Shown here one piece after another: positions 24,618-34,352 of a DNA stretch of 64,000 nt (positions are counted from its first letter, which is position 1; each line of letters starts with the position of its first letter). This stretch comes from Bacteroidota bacterium (GTDB lineage: Bacteria; Bacteroidota; Bacteroidia; Chitinophagales; Chitinophagaceae), in assembly GCA_947456625.1 (NCBI GenBank), contig CANGQJ010000001.1:62001-126000 (forward strand), read 5' to 3'. Below the pieces are notes generated by a model, which made no database searches, was not told the DNA's origin, and saw only the letters and a list, made by a program, of their open reading frames with translations. The position numbers and the translations under genes are program-made.

Positions 24618-26453
24618 TTAGTTTACTTGAACAAAATCGGGCTTAGTAAGTAAGCTTGAATTGTATTTGAATTTCAGATTGGTTGAAATGCTCATATTCC
24701 AGGGGCTTAATTGCAAATTAGTCCTAGGAAAATAAAATGCTTTTAACTCTACAGTCCCAAAAATTAAATTCTCATTTCTAATACGAGTGCCCCCACCAAT
24801 AGCCGAGTAAATATCTCCGTTGCCAATAGGTTCTCCAACTGTTCTCATATAAGTAATATTGACAAATACAAAAGGAGATTGTCTAAATCCATAAATAGAC
24901 TTACTATTATACCAAATAGACTCCCAGTTGGCAGTAATTCGGGTGCCTCCCTTAATACGTTCCTTGTTTAATTGTGGAATTCCGTAAATGCTATTAATTA
25001 AAAGCGCGTCGTTAAACTTGTTTTTTAAAGTTTCGGCAAAACTCAAATTAAAGATGCTTCTGTATTTATAGCCACTCTCTAAATAATGTAGTTTTGAAAT
25101 TTGTTCCCAATTGGCAAGTAATTTAAAATCTTGAATTTGATTTTCTGCATAGCTGGTTCCTGTACTTAATAAAAGGTGTCTAAAACTTTCATTTCCCAAA
25201 AGTTCATATGATTCCAATTGAAAGCCTAAATAAGGTAAAGTTGATTGCTCCCTTTGGTATTTTCCAGTAGTAATGGTAATTGAATTACCAGTTGGCAAAT
25301 CCTCGTTTCTTCCAAAGCCATATAAGTATTGAGTTCTTATAATTTTTTGCTTAAAAATAGAGTACGAAAATAAATTGGCAATTATGTTTTGATAATTTTT
25401 ATCAATTTGATCCAAATATAAATTGGGTCTATCTAAAAACTGATTGTCTAAAAAGCGATATTGAATAAAATGCCTGTATATATCGTTGCTATATTTCCAA
25501 CTATTATTAAAAAGTTGATAACCAAGCCAAATATCAAAACGGCTTTGTTGGTATTTAATATTTGAATTGTACAATGAATCGCCCCACTTATTTGGGAATT
25601 CGTTTTTATTTAGTGCATTACTCCATTCAAATCCGCCGGTCCATTTGCTTAAAGGAGTGAGCAGGGGGAGATTTCCTTTGAAATATAATTTAGAAGCAGT
25701 AGGCTCGTTATTTGCATAATTATTTTGGAGTGAATTGGCGCCTATGTTTAGGTCCGTAAAACTGCCAAGTAAATTCCTTGCAGTATAATTAATTCCCCAG
25801 CCAGTTTTGTCTTTTCGGTTGATATCAAAATTGTGATATAATGTTACGGCATTACCAAAATCATTAATATTTTCAATAGTTCCAGTTGCGTCGTAGGCAT
25901 TTATATTTTTAAATTGCAAGCTTGCGCCAAAAGGGAATATGTCTTTTGTGATCACATATAGATCCACTTTGTTACTGTCGTTTAATAAAGGGAACGCAAT
26001 TATACGAGCATCTTGGATATAAGGCAAGTCCCTTAACCATTTTTCATTATACGCAATAATTAGGGGGTTTAAGTATTCACTTTCGTGAAAAAATAAATTT
26101 TTCTTAATTGTTTTTTCCTTTGTAAAATCATGTAAACTATTTGCGGCCCTTGTTAATAAGGTTTGTTTAAAGCCAGGTTCATTCATTCCAAATGTGCCAA
26201 AGTGCCTATGTTCTATATATATTTTATTGATACTTTTACCTTCTTGGTTAGCAATAGAATTGATGGATTTATTTATAGTAATACTGGTAGAATCAATCAA
26301 AGGGTTGGGCTTTCCTTTAAATAGTTTTACAAGACTAATTAAAAGACCACTATCCTTAGAATTGGCAATATTCTGTTCTGATCTTTTATTTTGGCCAAAC
26401 GAGTTTGCAAAAAAAGAAATTAGTAATAAAATGAATAGTGCTTTTTTGAGCAT
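24618..26453 (-). CDS. Outer-membrane beta-barrel protein, BamA/TamA-like
   Basis: The 611 aa product has a signal peptide (MLKKALFILLLISFFANSFG), a region near 75-165 with a POTRA-like beta-alpha pattern (NKIYIEHRHFGTFGM, YIQDARIIAFPLLND, VDLYVITKDIF), and from about 170 onward alternating amphipathic strands with many aromatic residues typical of a 16-strand barrel. It probably sits in the outer membrane. The precise role (surface protein assembly or an uncharacterised Bacteroidota barrel) is not clear. It lies upstream of the 263 aa gene on the same strand. Confidence 0.65.
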   Translation of the reverse strand: MLKKALFILLLISFFANSFGQNKRSEQNIANSKDSGLLISLVKLFKGKPNPLIDSTSITINKSINSIANQEGKSINKIYIEHRHFGTFGMNEPGFKQTLLTRAANSLHDFTKEKTIKKNLFFHESEYLNPLIIAYNEKWLRDLPYIQDARIIAFPLLNDSNKVDLYVITKDIFPFGASLQFKNINAYDATGTIENINDFGNAVTLYHNFDINRKDKTGWGINYTARNLLGSFTDLNIGANSLQNNYANNEPTASKLYFKGNLPLLTPLSKWTGGFEWSNALNKNEFPNKWGDSLYNSNIKYQQSRFDIWLGYQLFNNSWKYSNDIYRHFIQYRFLDNQFLDRPNLYLDQIDKNYQNIIANLFSYSIFKQKIIRTQYLYGFGRNEDLPTGNSITITTGKYQREQSTLPYLGFQLESYELLGNESFRHLLLSTGTSYAENQIQDFKLLANWEQISKLHYLESGYKYRSIFNLSFAETLKNKFNDALLINSIYGIPQLNKERIKGGTRITANWESIWYNSKSIYGFRQSPFVFVNITYMRTVGEPIGNGDIYSAIGGGTRIRNENLIFGTVELKAFYFPRTNLQLSPWNMSISTNLKFKYNSSLLTKPDFVQVN

Positions 26454-26514
26454 TGGGATTATTCGAGTGCTTTTGTAGTTACAAATTTACTGAATATGCG
26501 CCACAATTATTTTA

Positions 26515-28407
26515 TTAAAGTACTTTGACAGCTCTCTTTTTTAGCGATTCAATAGGGATATTTAAGTATTTGCCAATTTGTTTTCCATTTCTATAACTAA
26601 TAACTCTAACTGACATGACATCCTCTGGCAATACCACGGGTCCTGTAAATTTTTCACTAAAATTGTCTGGCATTTGATCATTAATGGTGTAATAAATATC
26701 TAAACCTTCTACTTCGGATTCCATATTTAAAACCAATTCTCCATTGGATCTTATTTGTGTTGTAACATTGGGGTCATAAATACTTTTTGCATAACGCACA
26801 CCAGCTGCATCTAATTTTTCAAACTGACCCTCTACTTTATTGATAAATTTATTCCAGTTTTTATTTTCTTTCTGAGACCAAGAAGTTTCTGCAACAGCCA
26901 ATGCTCTTGGCCAAGTCATATATTGTGCGTAGCGCATATCAAAAATTTGTTCGGTCCATTGATTCGCTTGGTTTCCTAATATCAAATTAGGATCAATACC
27001 TTCTGGAACAGGATCAAAGCCATAAGTGCTTTTAATTCTTAAGCCTCTATACACTTTACCTTCGGCAGTTTGTTCGCCTTGGTAAAAATCAAGATAATTA
27101 AAATCGTTAGGGCTCATTACTACTTTATGTCCTTGCTTAGCAGCTTCTATGCCACCTTTAATACCTCTCCAACTCATTACTGCTGCATCTCCACTTAAGC
27201 CACCTTCTAAAATCTCATCCCAGCCCATCAGTTTTTTACCCTTACTATTAATAATTTTTTGAACACGCCTAACAAAATAGCTTTGTACTTCGTTTTGGTT
27301 TTTTAAACCTTCTTTTTTCATTAATGCATGCACATTTGTTGACTTATCCCAATTGTTTTTGGCATTTTCATCGCCTCCCATATGGATATATTCAAATGGG
27401 AATAGGGGCGCAATTTCACTAAACACTTTATCAAGGTACTCGTATACCATTTCGTTAGAAGGGTCTAAGGAGTTGTCAATTCGTGAAGTGGCATGACCGT
27501 TGATTCCTTCCCAATCCATGAAATCATCGCTTGCATTTACTTGATAAGGGTAATTAGGTGTAGTGCTTAGCTTAGGGTAAGCTGTAATAAAAGCCATACT
27601 ATGTCCTGGAATATCTACCTCCGGAATCACTTCAATAAACTTTGATTTTGCATAGGCCACTACTTCCTTTATATCTTCTTGGGTATAAAATCCACCATAA
27701 GTTTTTGGCTCATCCAAAGCAGGAGTAACCGTATTCGCCCATTTGCCTTTTCGATCAGGTCTCCAAGCCCCAACACTTGTTAATTTTGGTAGTGATTTAA
27801 TTTCAATCCTCCATCCCTGGTCGTCGGTTAAATGCCAGTGAAAACGATTGTATTTATAACGTGCCATATCATCAAGAAATACTTTAACATCGGCCTTGCT
27901 AAAAAAGTGACGACTAACATCCAACATTAAACCTCTCCAGCCAAAACGGGGTTTGTCAATAACAGATACAAAGGGAACTTGCCACTGCGTATTTGCTTGT
28001 AGCGTTTTTGCGTAAATAGCAGCAGGCATAATTTGCTGCACTGTTTGCCAACCATAAAATAAACCTGCATTGGCATTAGCACTTATTAAAATCCCATTTG
28101 AATTTACATTTAAATGGTATCCCTCTGTTCCTAACATTTCGTCTTTAATAATGTCCAAAGTAATAGTCACATTGCTTTTTCCTGTTGAAACGTTTTTTCC
28201 AGTAATGGTTTTTAATTGTGTTGCAATTTGATCCGCCACAATATTTGCTGAACTAGGCGCATTAATAACAATATTTTTAGGTAACACAAAAATGCCTGTA
28301 CCTTTTGACACCTGATAAGGTTCTGGTATAATATTTAAATTTTGAGCACTAATTTGATTTACACAAATATGCGCAATAGCTAGCGCTAATAACTTTAAGG
28401 TTTTCAT
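26515..28407 (-). CDS. Beta-N-acetylhexosaminidase, GH20
   Basis: A secreted GH20 enzyme removing terminal GlcNAc or GalNAc from glycans. From ATG at 28407 it is 630 aa with a signal peptide (MKTLKLLALAIAHICVNQIS). Residues about 25-150 form the GH20b domain, followed by the barrel with RHFF, HWHLTDDQGWRIE, EIDIPGHS-like EVDIPGHSMAF, and the catalytic pair in HMGGDENAKNNW. WGRALAVAETSW-like PRALAVAETSW closes the barrel, and a C-terminal domain follows. Together with the GH29 fucosidase it points to host or plant glycan trimming. Confidence 0.95.
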   Translation of the reverse strand: MKTLKLLALAIAHICVNQISAQNLNIIPEPYQVSKGTGIFVLPKNIVINAPSSANIVADQIATQLKTITGKNVSTGKSNVTITLDIIKDEMLGTEGYHLNVNSNGILISANANAGLFYGWQTVQQIMPAAIYAKTLQANTQWQVPFVSVIDKPRFGWRGLMLDVSRHFFSKADVKVFLDDMARYKYNRFHWHLTDDQGWRIEIKSLPKLTSVGAWRPDRKGKWANTVTPALDEPKTYGGFYTQEDIKEVVAYAKSKFIEVIPEVDIPGHSMAFITAYPKLSTTPNYPYQVNASDDFMDWEGINGHATSRIDNSLDPSNEMVYEYLDKVFSEIAPLFPFEYIHMGGDENAKNNWDKSTNVHALMKKEGLKNQNEVQSYFVRRVQKIINSKGKKLMGWDEILEGGLSGDAAVMSWRGIKGGIEAAKQGHKVVMSPNDFNYLDFYQGEQTAEGKVYRGLRIKSTYGFDPVPEGIDPNLILGNQANQWTEQIFDMRYAQYMTWPRALAVAETSWSQKENKNWNKFINKVEGQFEKLDAAGVRYAKSIYDPNVTTQIRSNGELVLNMESEVEGLDIYYTINDQMPDNFSEKFTGPVVLPEDVMSVRVISYRNGKQIGKYLNIPIESLKKRAVKVL

Positions 28408-28425
28408 TTGCAATCGTTTTTTATT

Positions 28426-28454
28426 AAAAAGCTTAACTTTCGATTAAGCTTTTT
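28426..28454 (-). repeat. 11-bp perfect hairpin before GH20 gene
   Basis: Arms AAAAAGCTTAA and TTAAGCTTTTT around a 7-base loop lie 18 bases upstream of the GH20 start. It can act as a second terminator for ahcY transcripts or as a structured leader for the hexosaminidase gene. Confidence 0.6.
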
Positions 28455-28470
28455 AAAGATACAAAAAATA

Positions 28471-28500
28471 AAAAAGCCGCCCCGAAAATTCGGAGCGGCC
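28471..28500 (-). terminator. Terminator of ahcY
   Basis: On the minus strand the GC-rich stem GCCGCTCCGAA/TTCGGGGCGGC, with one G-T or mismatched pair, is followed by six T residues, 55 bases after the ahcY stop. Confidence 0.9.
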
Positions 28501-28554
28501 TAGGGGATATTTTGAACTAATTTATAGACTAGATATCTAATGCAAATTTCAAAA

Positions 28555-29874
28555 CTAGTATCTGTACATGTCAGACTTAAATGGTCCAGCTTGTGGAATA
28601 CCCAAGTAAGCAGCTTGCTCAGCAGTTAATTCATCTAATTCAGCACCTACTTTAGATAAGTGTAAACGTGCTACCTTCTCATCTAAATGCTTAGGTAATA
28701 CATACACTTTGTTTTCGTAGTTTTTATGGTTATTCCATAATTCAATTTGAGCTAAAGTTTGGTTAGAGAATGAGTTACTCATCACAAATGATGGGTGACC
28801 AGTTGCACAACCTAAGTTTACTAAACGACCTTCTGCAAGTACAATTACATCTTTACCATCAATATTGTATAAATCAACCTGAGGCTTAATAGTATCTTTT
28901 GTATGACCGTAGTTTTTATTTAACCAAGCCATATCAATTTCAATATCAAAGTGACCAATGTTACAAACAATTGCTTTGTCCTTCATCACTCTGAAATGCT
29001 TTTCGTTGATCAAGTCACGACAACCTGAAGCAGTAACAATAATGTCCGCTTCTTTTACAGCGTTGATCATTTTTTTCACTTCATATCCATCCATTGCTGC
29101 TTGTAAAGCACAGATAGGATCAATCTCAGTTACAATTACACGACAACCTGCACCACGTAATGAAGCTGCAGAACCTTTTCCTACGTCACCATAAGAACCT
29201 ACCACAGCAACCTTTCCAGCCATCATCACATCCGTTGCACGACGAATCGCATCAACTAATGATTCTTGACAACCATATTTATTATCGAACTTAGATTTTG
29301 TAACGGAGTCGTTTACATTAATTGCAGGCATTGGTAAAGTACCTTTTGCCATACGCTCATATAAACGGTGTACACCTGTTGTTGTTTCTTCAGATAAACC
29401 TTTGATACCAGCAACAAATTGAGGGTATTGATCCAATACCATATTTGTTAAGTCACCACCATCATCCAAAATCATATTCAAAGGACGGTCTTCACCACCA
29501 AAAAATAAGGTTTGCTCAATACACCAATCACCTTCCTCAATGCTTTGTCCTTTCCAAGCAAAAACACCAATACCTGCAGCAGCAATAGCAGCAGCAGCCT
29601 GATCCTGTGTAGAGAATATGTTACAAGAGCTCCACTTCACTTCCGCACCTAATGCAGTTAAAGTTTCAATTAACACAGCAGTTTGAATGGTCATGTGTAA
29701 ACAACCTGCAATACGTGCACCTTTTAAAGGTTGGCTAGGTCCGTACTCGGCACGGATACTCATTAAACCTGGCATTTCTGCTTCGGCTAAACGAATTTCT
29801 TTACGACCCCATTCTGCTAGGGAAATATCTGCTACCTTATATGGTAAGCTAAAATCAATGTTTTGTAAGCCCAT
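28555..29874 (-). CDS. ahcY: Adenosylhomocysteinase
   Basis: AhcY splits S-adenosylhomocysteine into adenosine and homocysteine, clearing the product inhibitor of methyltransferases. The 439 aa length is typical. [16 protein letters not shown] near 57-72, the NAD-binding [22 protein letters not shown] near 225-246, and the C-terminal SDMYRY (KSDMYRY, ending in Tyr as in orthologues) identify it. It is monocistronic: own terminator, and divergent from the Lrp-type regulator with overlapping promoter boxes. Confidence 0.98.
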   Translation of the reverse strand: MGLQNIDFSLPYKVADISLAEWGRKEIRLAEAEMPGLMSIRAEYGPSQPLKGARIAGCLHMTIQTAVLIETLTALGAEVKWSSCNIFSTQDQAAAAIAAAGIGVFAWKGQSIEEGDWCIEQTLFFGGEDRPLNMILDDGGDLTNMVLDQYPQFVAGIKGLSEETTTGVHRLYERMAKGTLPMPAINVNDSVTKSKFDNKYGCQESLVDAIRRATDVMMAGKVAVVGSYGDVGKGSAASLRGAGCRVIVTEIDPICALQAAMDGYEVKKMINAVKEADIIVTASGCRDLINEKHFRVMKDKAIVCNIGHFDIEIDMAWLNKNYGHTKDTIKPQVDLYNIDGKDVIVLAEGRLVNLGCATGHPSFVMSNSFSNQTLAQIELWNNHKNYENKVYVLPKHLDEKVARLHLSKVGAELDELTAEQAAYLGIPQAGPFKSDMYRY

Positions 29875-29894
29875 AATAGTATTTATTTAAGGCT

Positions 29895-29908
29895 CAAAGG
29901 TATATTTG
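29895..29908. promoter_or_regulatory. Overlapping divergent -7 boxes, ahcY and lrp
   Basis: On the minus strand TACCTTTG (29895-29902) lies 20 bases before ahcY. On the plus strand TATATTTG (29901-29908) faces the Lrp gene 84 bases downstream. The two boxes share two bases, so the two promoters should exclude each other or respond jointly. Confidence 0.5.
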
Positions 29909-29992
29909 TAGTAGATAATAATAAAATATATCTAAAAAATAGTGAAATATGCTATTTATTGCTAATTTTAATGAAATTAATACTGTTTAAGT

Positions 29993-30556
29993 ATGAAAAA
30001 CAAGATACAATTAGCCGTTTCGGCTACGACTAATAATCAATCATCTTCTTCCACAAAAAATGAAATGCAAAATTCCTATCCAATGACTACCCAAAATACG
30101 GTGACTTTGGATGTAAAAGATATTGCCATTTTAAGATTATTGCAAGACAATGCAAGAATGTCGGTTGCTGCAATTGCAGAGGCTGTTCAACTAAGTACAA
30201 CGCCAGTGCATGAGCGTATTAAAAGGTTAGAAGCAAGCGGCGTGATAAAACAATACGCTGCATTAATAGATGGTGCCAAAGTGCGCAAAGGATTGATGGT
30301 AATATGTTATGTATCCTTAAATCAACACAGTAAAAAATCAGGATCCCAATTTATAAAACTCATTAATGAATTGCCCGAGGTAATGGAATGTTATAGTATC
30401 TCTGGGGAATTTGATTTTATGTTAAAGATTGTAACCGAGGATATGAATAGTTATTACAATTTTCATGTAAATAAATTAAGCCAGGCCGAAAACATTGGTC
30501 AAGTACAGAGTGTATTTATCATGGGCGTAGTGAAACAAACCCATGTGATGGTTTAA
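29993..30556 (+). CDS. Lrp/AsnC-family transcriptional regulator
   Basis: The 187 aa protein has an Lrp-type N-terminal winged helix (LDVKDIAILRLLQDNARMSV... through ERIKRLEASGVIKQY, about 37-88) and a C-terminal RAM ligand domain with LPEVMECYSISGEFDFMLK near 127-145. The first 30 residues are a Ser/Asn/Gln-rich tail not needed for the fold; translation could instead begin at an internal Met (MTTQNTVTLD, 30083). It is divergent from ahcY, which makes control of that gene by this regulator a reasonable guess. Confidence 0.9.
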   Translation: MKNKIQLAVSATTNNQSSSSTKNEMQNSYPMTTQNTVTLDVKDIAILRLLQDNARMSVAAIAEAVQLSTTPVHERIKRLEASGVIKQYAALIDGAKVRKGLMVICYVSLNQHSKKSGSQFIKLINELPEVMECYSISGEFDFMLKIVTEDMNSYYNFHVNKLSQAENIGQVQSVFIMGVVKQTHVMV

Positions 30557-31083
30557 AGCATTAATCGCATTACATAATCATCCATGTAAAAGCCATTGCC
30601 AATATCGAATTTAAATTCTTGTTCTTTTATGAAACCATTTTTTAAATAAAAGGTATAAGCAGTATTCAATTTGTTCACTTGCAAAAATAGGGAAGTGGAG
30701 GCTTCCGCTTTTGCAACTTCAATGGCTTTATTTAATAATGCTTTTCCTGAGCCTGTTCCATGTGCGCTAGGTAAAACGTATAGCTTATTTAATTTATGGG
30801 ATGTATTATTGGGAACCTCCTTTTTAGCAAGCTTGTTTTCAAAACCCTCGTTACTCACGGAGCAAAATCCAATATCGTCACCATTTAAGTTAGCGATATA
30901 AAACTGATGCCCTTTTTCAAATTGTTCAGCTAGTGACGTATCACTATACATCCAATCTAACATAAAGTCAATTTGTTCCTGAGAAATGATATGTCCATAA
31001 GTACTTGGCCAGGTTCGCTCCGAAACAGATCGTATAAAAACACGATCCTCAAATGTAGCTTGTCTGATAATTATTTCATTCAT
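30553..31083 (-). CDS. GNAT-family N-acetyltransferase
   Basis: A 176 aa acetyl-CoA-dependent acetyltransferase. The core LNKLYVLPSAHGTGSGKALL near 95-114 contains the pyrophosphate-binding pattern Q/R-x-x-G-x-G/A in modified form (AHGTGSG), and FYLKNGFIKEQEF near 148-160 is the usual end of the fold. The substrate is unknown. Its ATG follows the valS stop without a gap (TAGATG), so it is translated from the valS transcript. It overlaps the end of the convergent regulator gene by four bases. Confidence 0.88.
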   Translation of the reverse strand: MNEIIIRQATFEDRVFIRSVSERTWPSTYGHIISQEQIDFMLDWMYSDTSLAEQFEKGHQFYIANLNGDDIGFCSVSNEGFENKLAKKEVPNNTSHKLNKLYVLPSAHGTGSGKALLNKAIEVAKAEASTSLFLQVNKLNTAYTFYLKNGFIKEQEFKFDIGNGFYMDDYVMRLML

Positions 31084-33693
31084 CTATAATTGCGCTAAAC
31101 TTTCTTCAATGGTTTGAATCCTCGCTAAAGCATCGGCCTTTTTCTTTTGTTCAATGGCAATAATTTCGGGCTTTGCATTTTGAACAAATTTCTCATTGTT
31201 TAATTTCTTATCAACAGAAGCTAGGAATCCTTTTTGATGTTCCAAATCCTTCAATAAATTTTCCTTTAGGCTAGCGGTGTCAATGGCTTGATCTGCCACT
31301 AAATAAAACTTATCTTTTTCCAATGCCACTACAATACTAGATCCAACTGATGTATTAGTGTAGGCAACACTTTTTGCATTTACTTGTTTCGCTAATATAT
31401 TTTGGATGGTTTGGTAGGCGGTATTGTTCTCGGATTGGATATGCAAATCAATGGACTCTTTTGGTTTGATTTGATTTTTATTGCGCGCATCACGAAGTGT
31501 TGAAATGACATTCTTTAATAAAGCACCTGCATTTAAAACAGCTTCGTCTACTTTTTCAATGGTTTCATATTCCTTCACGCATAAATCCTGTGTTTGCGTT
31601 TTTAAGGCATGGTGTAATTCCTCTGTAATGAATGGCATGAAAGGGTGTAACAATTGCAATAAAGAATCATAAAATTCAATACTCTTATTGTATACATCCG
31701 CATGAATAGGCTGCTCAAAGCCTGGCTTAATCCATTCTAAATACCAACTACAATAGTCATCCCATATTAATCCGTAAATGGTTTTTAAGGCCTCGCTTAA
31801 ACGAAACTCTTTTAACATGCTATCTACTTCTATTTGCGTAGCACTTAATTTTGCTTGAAACCAATCCATGGCAAAAGCAGCATCCTGTTCCACTTTTCCT
31901 TCCCCGCTGATGCGCGGCTCCCACATCTTTAACAATTTGGCAGCGTTCCAAAGCTTGCTATTAAAATTTCTTCCTTGCTCTAAAGTAGATTCATCAAATA
32001 ATAAATCGTTTCCTGCAGGAGAAGCAATCATAATGCCAAAACGCACTGCATCTGCACCATATTGATCAATGAGTCCTAATAAGTCTGGAGAATTCCCTAA
32101 ACTCTTACTCATTTTTCTTCCTTGCTTATCGCGAACAATACCTGTAAAATATACATCCTTAAATGGTATTTTGCCCATATACTCTTCGCCCGCCATAATC
32201 ATACGCGCTACCCAAAAGAAAATAATTTCTGGAGCAGTTACTAAGGTGCTGGTAGGGTAGTAATAATTAATTTCTGCATTGTTTGGATTGGACATGCCCT
32301 TGAAAACTTCAATAGGCCATAACCAACTACTAAACCAGGTATCTAAACAGTCCGCATCCTGTGTTAAAGTTTTGCCTTTTGTTTCAGGATATTTTTCATT
32401 AACGGCTGCTGCGGTTGCTGCTACATAAACATTTCCATCTGCATCATACCAGGCTGGGATACGATGGCCCCACCATAGTTGACGGCTAATACACCAGTCC
32501 TTAATATTATCCATCCAATGACGATACACATTCTTAAACTTAGCAGGATGAAATTGTATTTCATCACTCATCACCGCTTCTAAAGCAGGCCCTGCCAATT
32601 GTTTCATATCTACCCACCATTGTAAACTTAATCTTGGTTCTACAATCGCGTCTGTTCTTTCACTAAATCCAACTTGATTAACGTAATCTTCTAACTTTAC
32701 CAAATTGCCTGCTGCTTCTAAATCGGCAGCAATTATTTTTCTTACTTCAATACGATCTTTCCCAACATACATTGGAGCAGCCTCGTTCATGGTACCATCC
32801 TCGTTCAAGGTTTCAATTACTTCTAATCCATGTTTTTGCCCCAAGTTAAAGTCATTGATATCATGTGCTGGCGTTACTTTTAAAGCACCTGTTCCAAATT
32901 CCATTTCAATATAATCGTCGGCAATAATTGGGATTCGGCGATTAATCATTGGCACAAACGCATGTTTGCCTACTAAATGTTTGTATCTGTCATCCTTTGG
33001 ATGTACACATATAGCAGTATCTCCAAAAATAGTTTCGGGACGAACTGTTGCAATGGTGATATAGTCATTGCCTGGAACGTCCAACTTGTATTTAATGTGA
33101 TACATTTTACTATTCACTTCCTTATGGATCACTTCTTCATCGCTTAGCGCAGTTTTTGCTTTCACATCCCAGTTAATCATGCGCTTGCCACGATATATTT
33201 TTCCTTTATTGTATAAATCAACAAATACTTTAATCACAGTTTCATAGTAATCTGGGTCCATCGTAAAGGAGGTACGATCCCAATCCAAACTACAACCCAT
33301 CTTTTTTAATTGTTGCAATATAATGCCACCGTATTTTTCTTTCCACTCCCAAGCGTATTCTAAAAATTCGTCTCTAGATAAAGATGATTTAGCAATCCCT
33401 CTTTCTCTTAACATGGCAACTACTTTTGCCTCTGTAGCAATAGATGCATGGTCGGTACCTGGTACCCAACAAGGATTCATTCCTTGCATGCGCGCACGAC
33501 GAACCAAAATATCCTGAATGGTATTATTTAAGCAATGGCCCATATGTAAAACTCCCGTTACATTGGGGGGAGGAATGACCACGGTATAAGCCGGCTTATT
33601 ATCGGGCTCACTGTGGAAATATCCTTTTTCAATCCAATGATTATACCATTTGGTTTCTACTTCCCCTGGCAAATAATTTTTACTCAGTTCCAT
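31084..33693 (-). CDS. valS: Valyl-tRNA synthetase
   Basis: Class I aminoacyl-tRNA synthetase of 869 aa. The HIGH motif is in PPPNVTGVLHMGH near 41-53, KMSKS is in GRKMSKSLGNS near 525-535, the editing domain lies at about 190-340, the anticodon-binding domain at about 600-740, and a C-terminal coiled coil at about 805-869. No region is missing. The GNAT gene follows directly in the same operon. Confidence 0.98.
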   Translation of the reverse strand: MELSKNYLPGEVETKWYNHWIEKGYFHSEPDNKPAYTVVIPPPNVTGVLHMGHCLNNTIQDILVRRARMQGMNPCWVPGTDHASIATEAKVVAMLRERGIAKSSLSRDEFLEYAWEWKEKYGGIILQQLKKMGCSLDWDRTSFTMDPDYYETVIKVFVDLYNKGKIYRGKRMINWDVKAKTALSDEEVIHKEVNSKMYHIKYKLDVPGNDYITIATVRPETIFGDTAICVHPKDDRYKHLVGKHAFVPMINRRIPIIADDYIEMEFGTGALKVTPAHDINDFNLGQKHGLEVIETLNEDGTMNEAAPMYVGKDRIEVRKIIAADLEAAGNLVKLEDYVNQVGFSERTDAIVEPRLSLQWWVDMKQLAGPALEAVMSDEIQFHPAKFKNVYRHWMDNIKDWCISRQLWWGHRIPAWYDADGNVYVAATAAAVNEKYPETKGKTLTQDADCLDTWFSSWLWPIEVFKGMSNPNNAEINYYYPTSTLVTAPEIIFFWVARMIMAGEEYMGKIPFKDVYFTGIVRDKQGRKMSKSLGNSPDLLGLIDQYGADAVRFGIMIASPAGNDLLFDESTLEQGRNFNSKLWNAAKLLKMWEPRISGEGKVEQDAAFAMDWFQAKLSATQIEVDSMLKEFRLSEALKTIYGLIWDDYCSWYLEWIKPGFEQPIHADVYNKSIEFYDSLLQLLHPFMPFITEELHHALKTQTQDLCVKEYETIEKVDEAVLNAGALLKNVISTLRDARNKNQIKPKESIDLHIQSENNTAYQTIQNILAKQVNAKSVAYTNTSVGSSIVVALEKDKFYLVADQAIDTASLKENLLKDLEHQKGFLASVDKKLNNEKFVQNAKPEIIAIEQKKKADALARIQTIEESLAQL

Positions 33694-33779
33694 GCTTTTT
33701 TTCTTTACCTAAATTGAGTCACAAAAATAAGGAAAAGCCGCTAGCTTATTTTGACAAAAATGTACGAACTTGGCCCCTA

Positions 33780-34352
33780 ATGGAATTTGCAGTTGTAGAT
33801 ATCGAAACCACTGGAGGGATGCCACATTCACATGGTATCACTGAAATTGCTATTGTCATGCATAATGGTGTGGAAGTGACGGGTAAATATGTAACCCTAA
33901 TTAACCCAAGACAAAAAATCCCCCCATTTATTGTAAATATGACAGGCATAAGTGATGAAATGGTTGCAACTGCTCCTTTATTTGAGGAAGTGGCTCCTCA
34001 AATTTTCAATTTATTAAAGGACCGAATTTTTGTTGCGCATAATGTGAGCTTTGATTATGGCTTTGTACATTACTTATTAAATCACCATGGGTATGCTTGG
34101 TCGGCTCCAAAATTGTGTACTATTAGACTTAGTAAAAAAGTATTCCCGGGGTTAGTAAAATATGGACTAGGGTCTTTAACGCGTGATTTAGGTATTCGCA
34201 TTGAAGGTCGTCACCGAGCCTGGGGCGATGCTGCAGCCACAGCGCAGGTTTTGACAATGGCCATTGAAAAAGAAGGTATGGAGCCCATTCACACTTTATT
34301 GAACAAGAAAGAGCCGCGCAAAAAAATTGTGCCACCTAATACTCCGCAGTAA
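33780..34352 (+). CDS. DnaQ-like 3'-5' exonuclease
   Basis: A DEDDh exonuclease of 190 aa from ATG at 33780. ExoI is D7-I-E9 in FAVVDIETTGG, ExoII is in VAHNVSFDYGF near 83-93, and ExoIII is HRAWGDAAAT with the paired His and Asp near 137-142. It resembles the exonuclease domain of Bacteroidota proteins labelled DNA polymerase III epsilon subunit; the UvrC-like GIY-YIG part often fused to it is absent here. An upstream TTG would extend it by 22 residues. It is convergent with purB and overlaps it by 17 bases. Confidence 0.9.
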   Translation: MEFAVVDIETTGGMPHSHGITEIAIVMHNGVEVTGKYVTLINPRQKIPPFIVNMTGISDEMVATAPLFEEVAPQIFNLLKDRIFVAHNVSFDYGFVHYLLNHHGYAWSAPKLCTIRLSKKVFPGLVKYGLGSLTRDLGIRIEGRHRAWGDAAATAQVLTMAIEKEGMEPIHTLLNKKEPRKKIVPPNTPQ

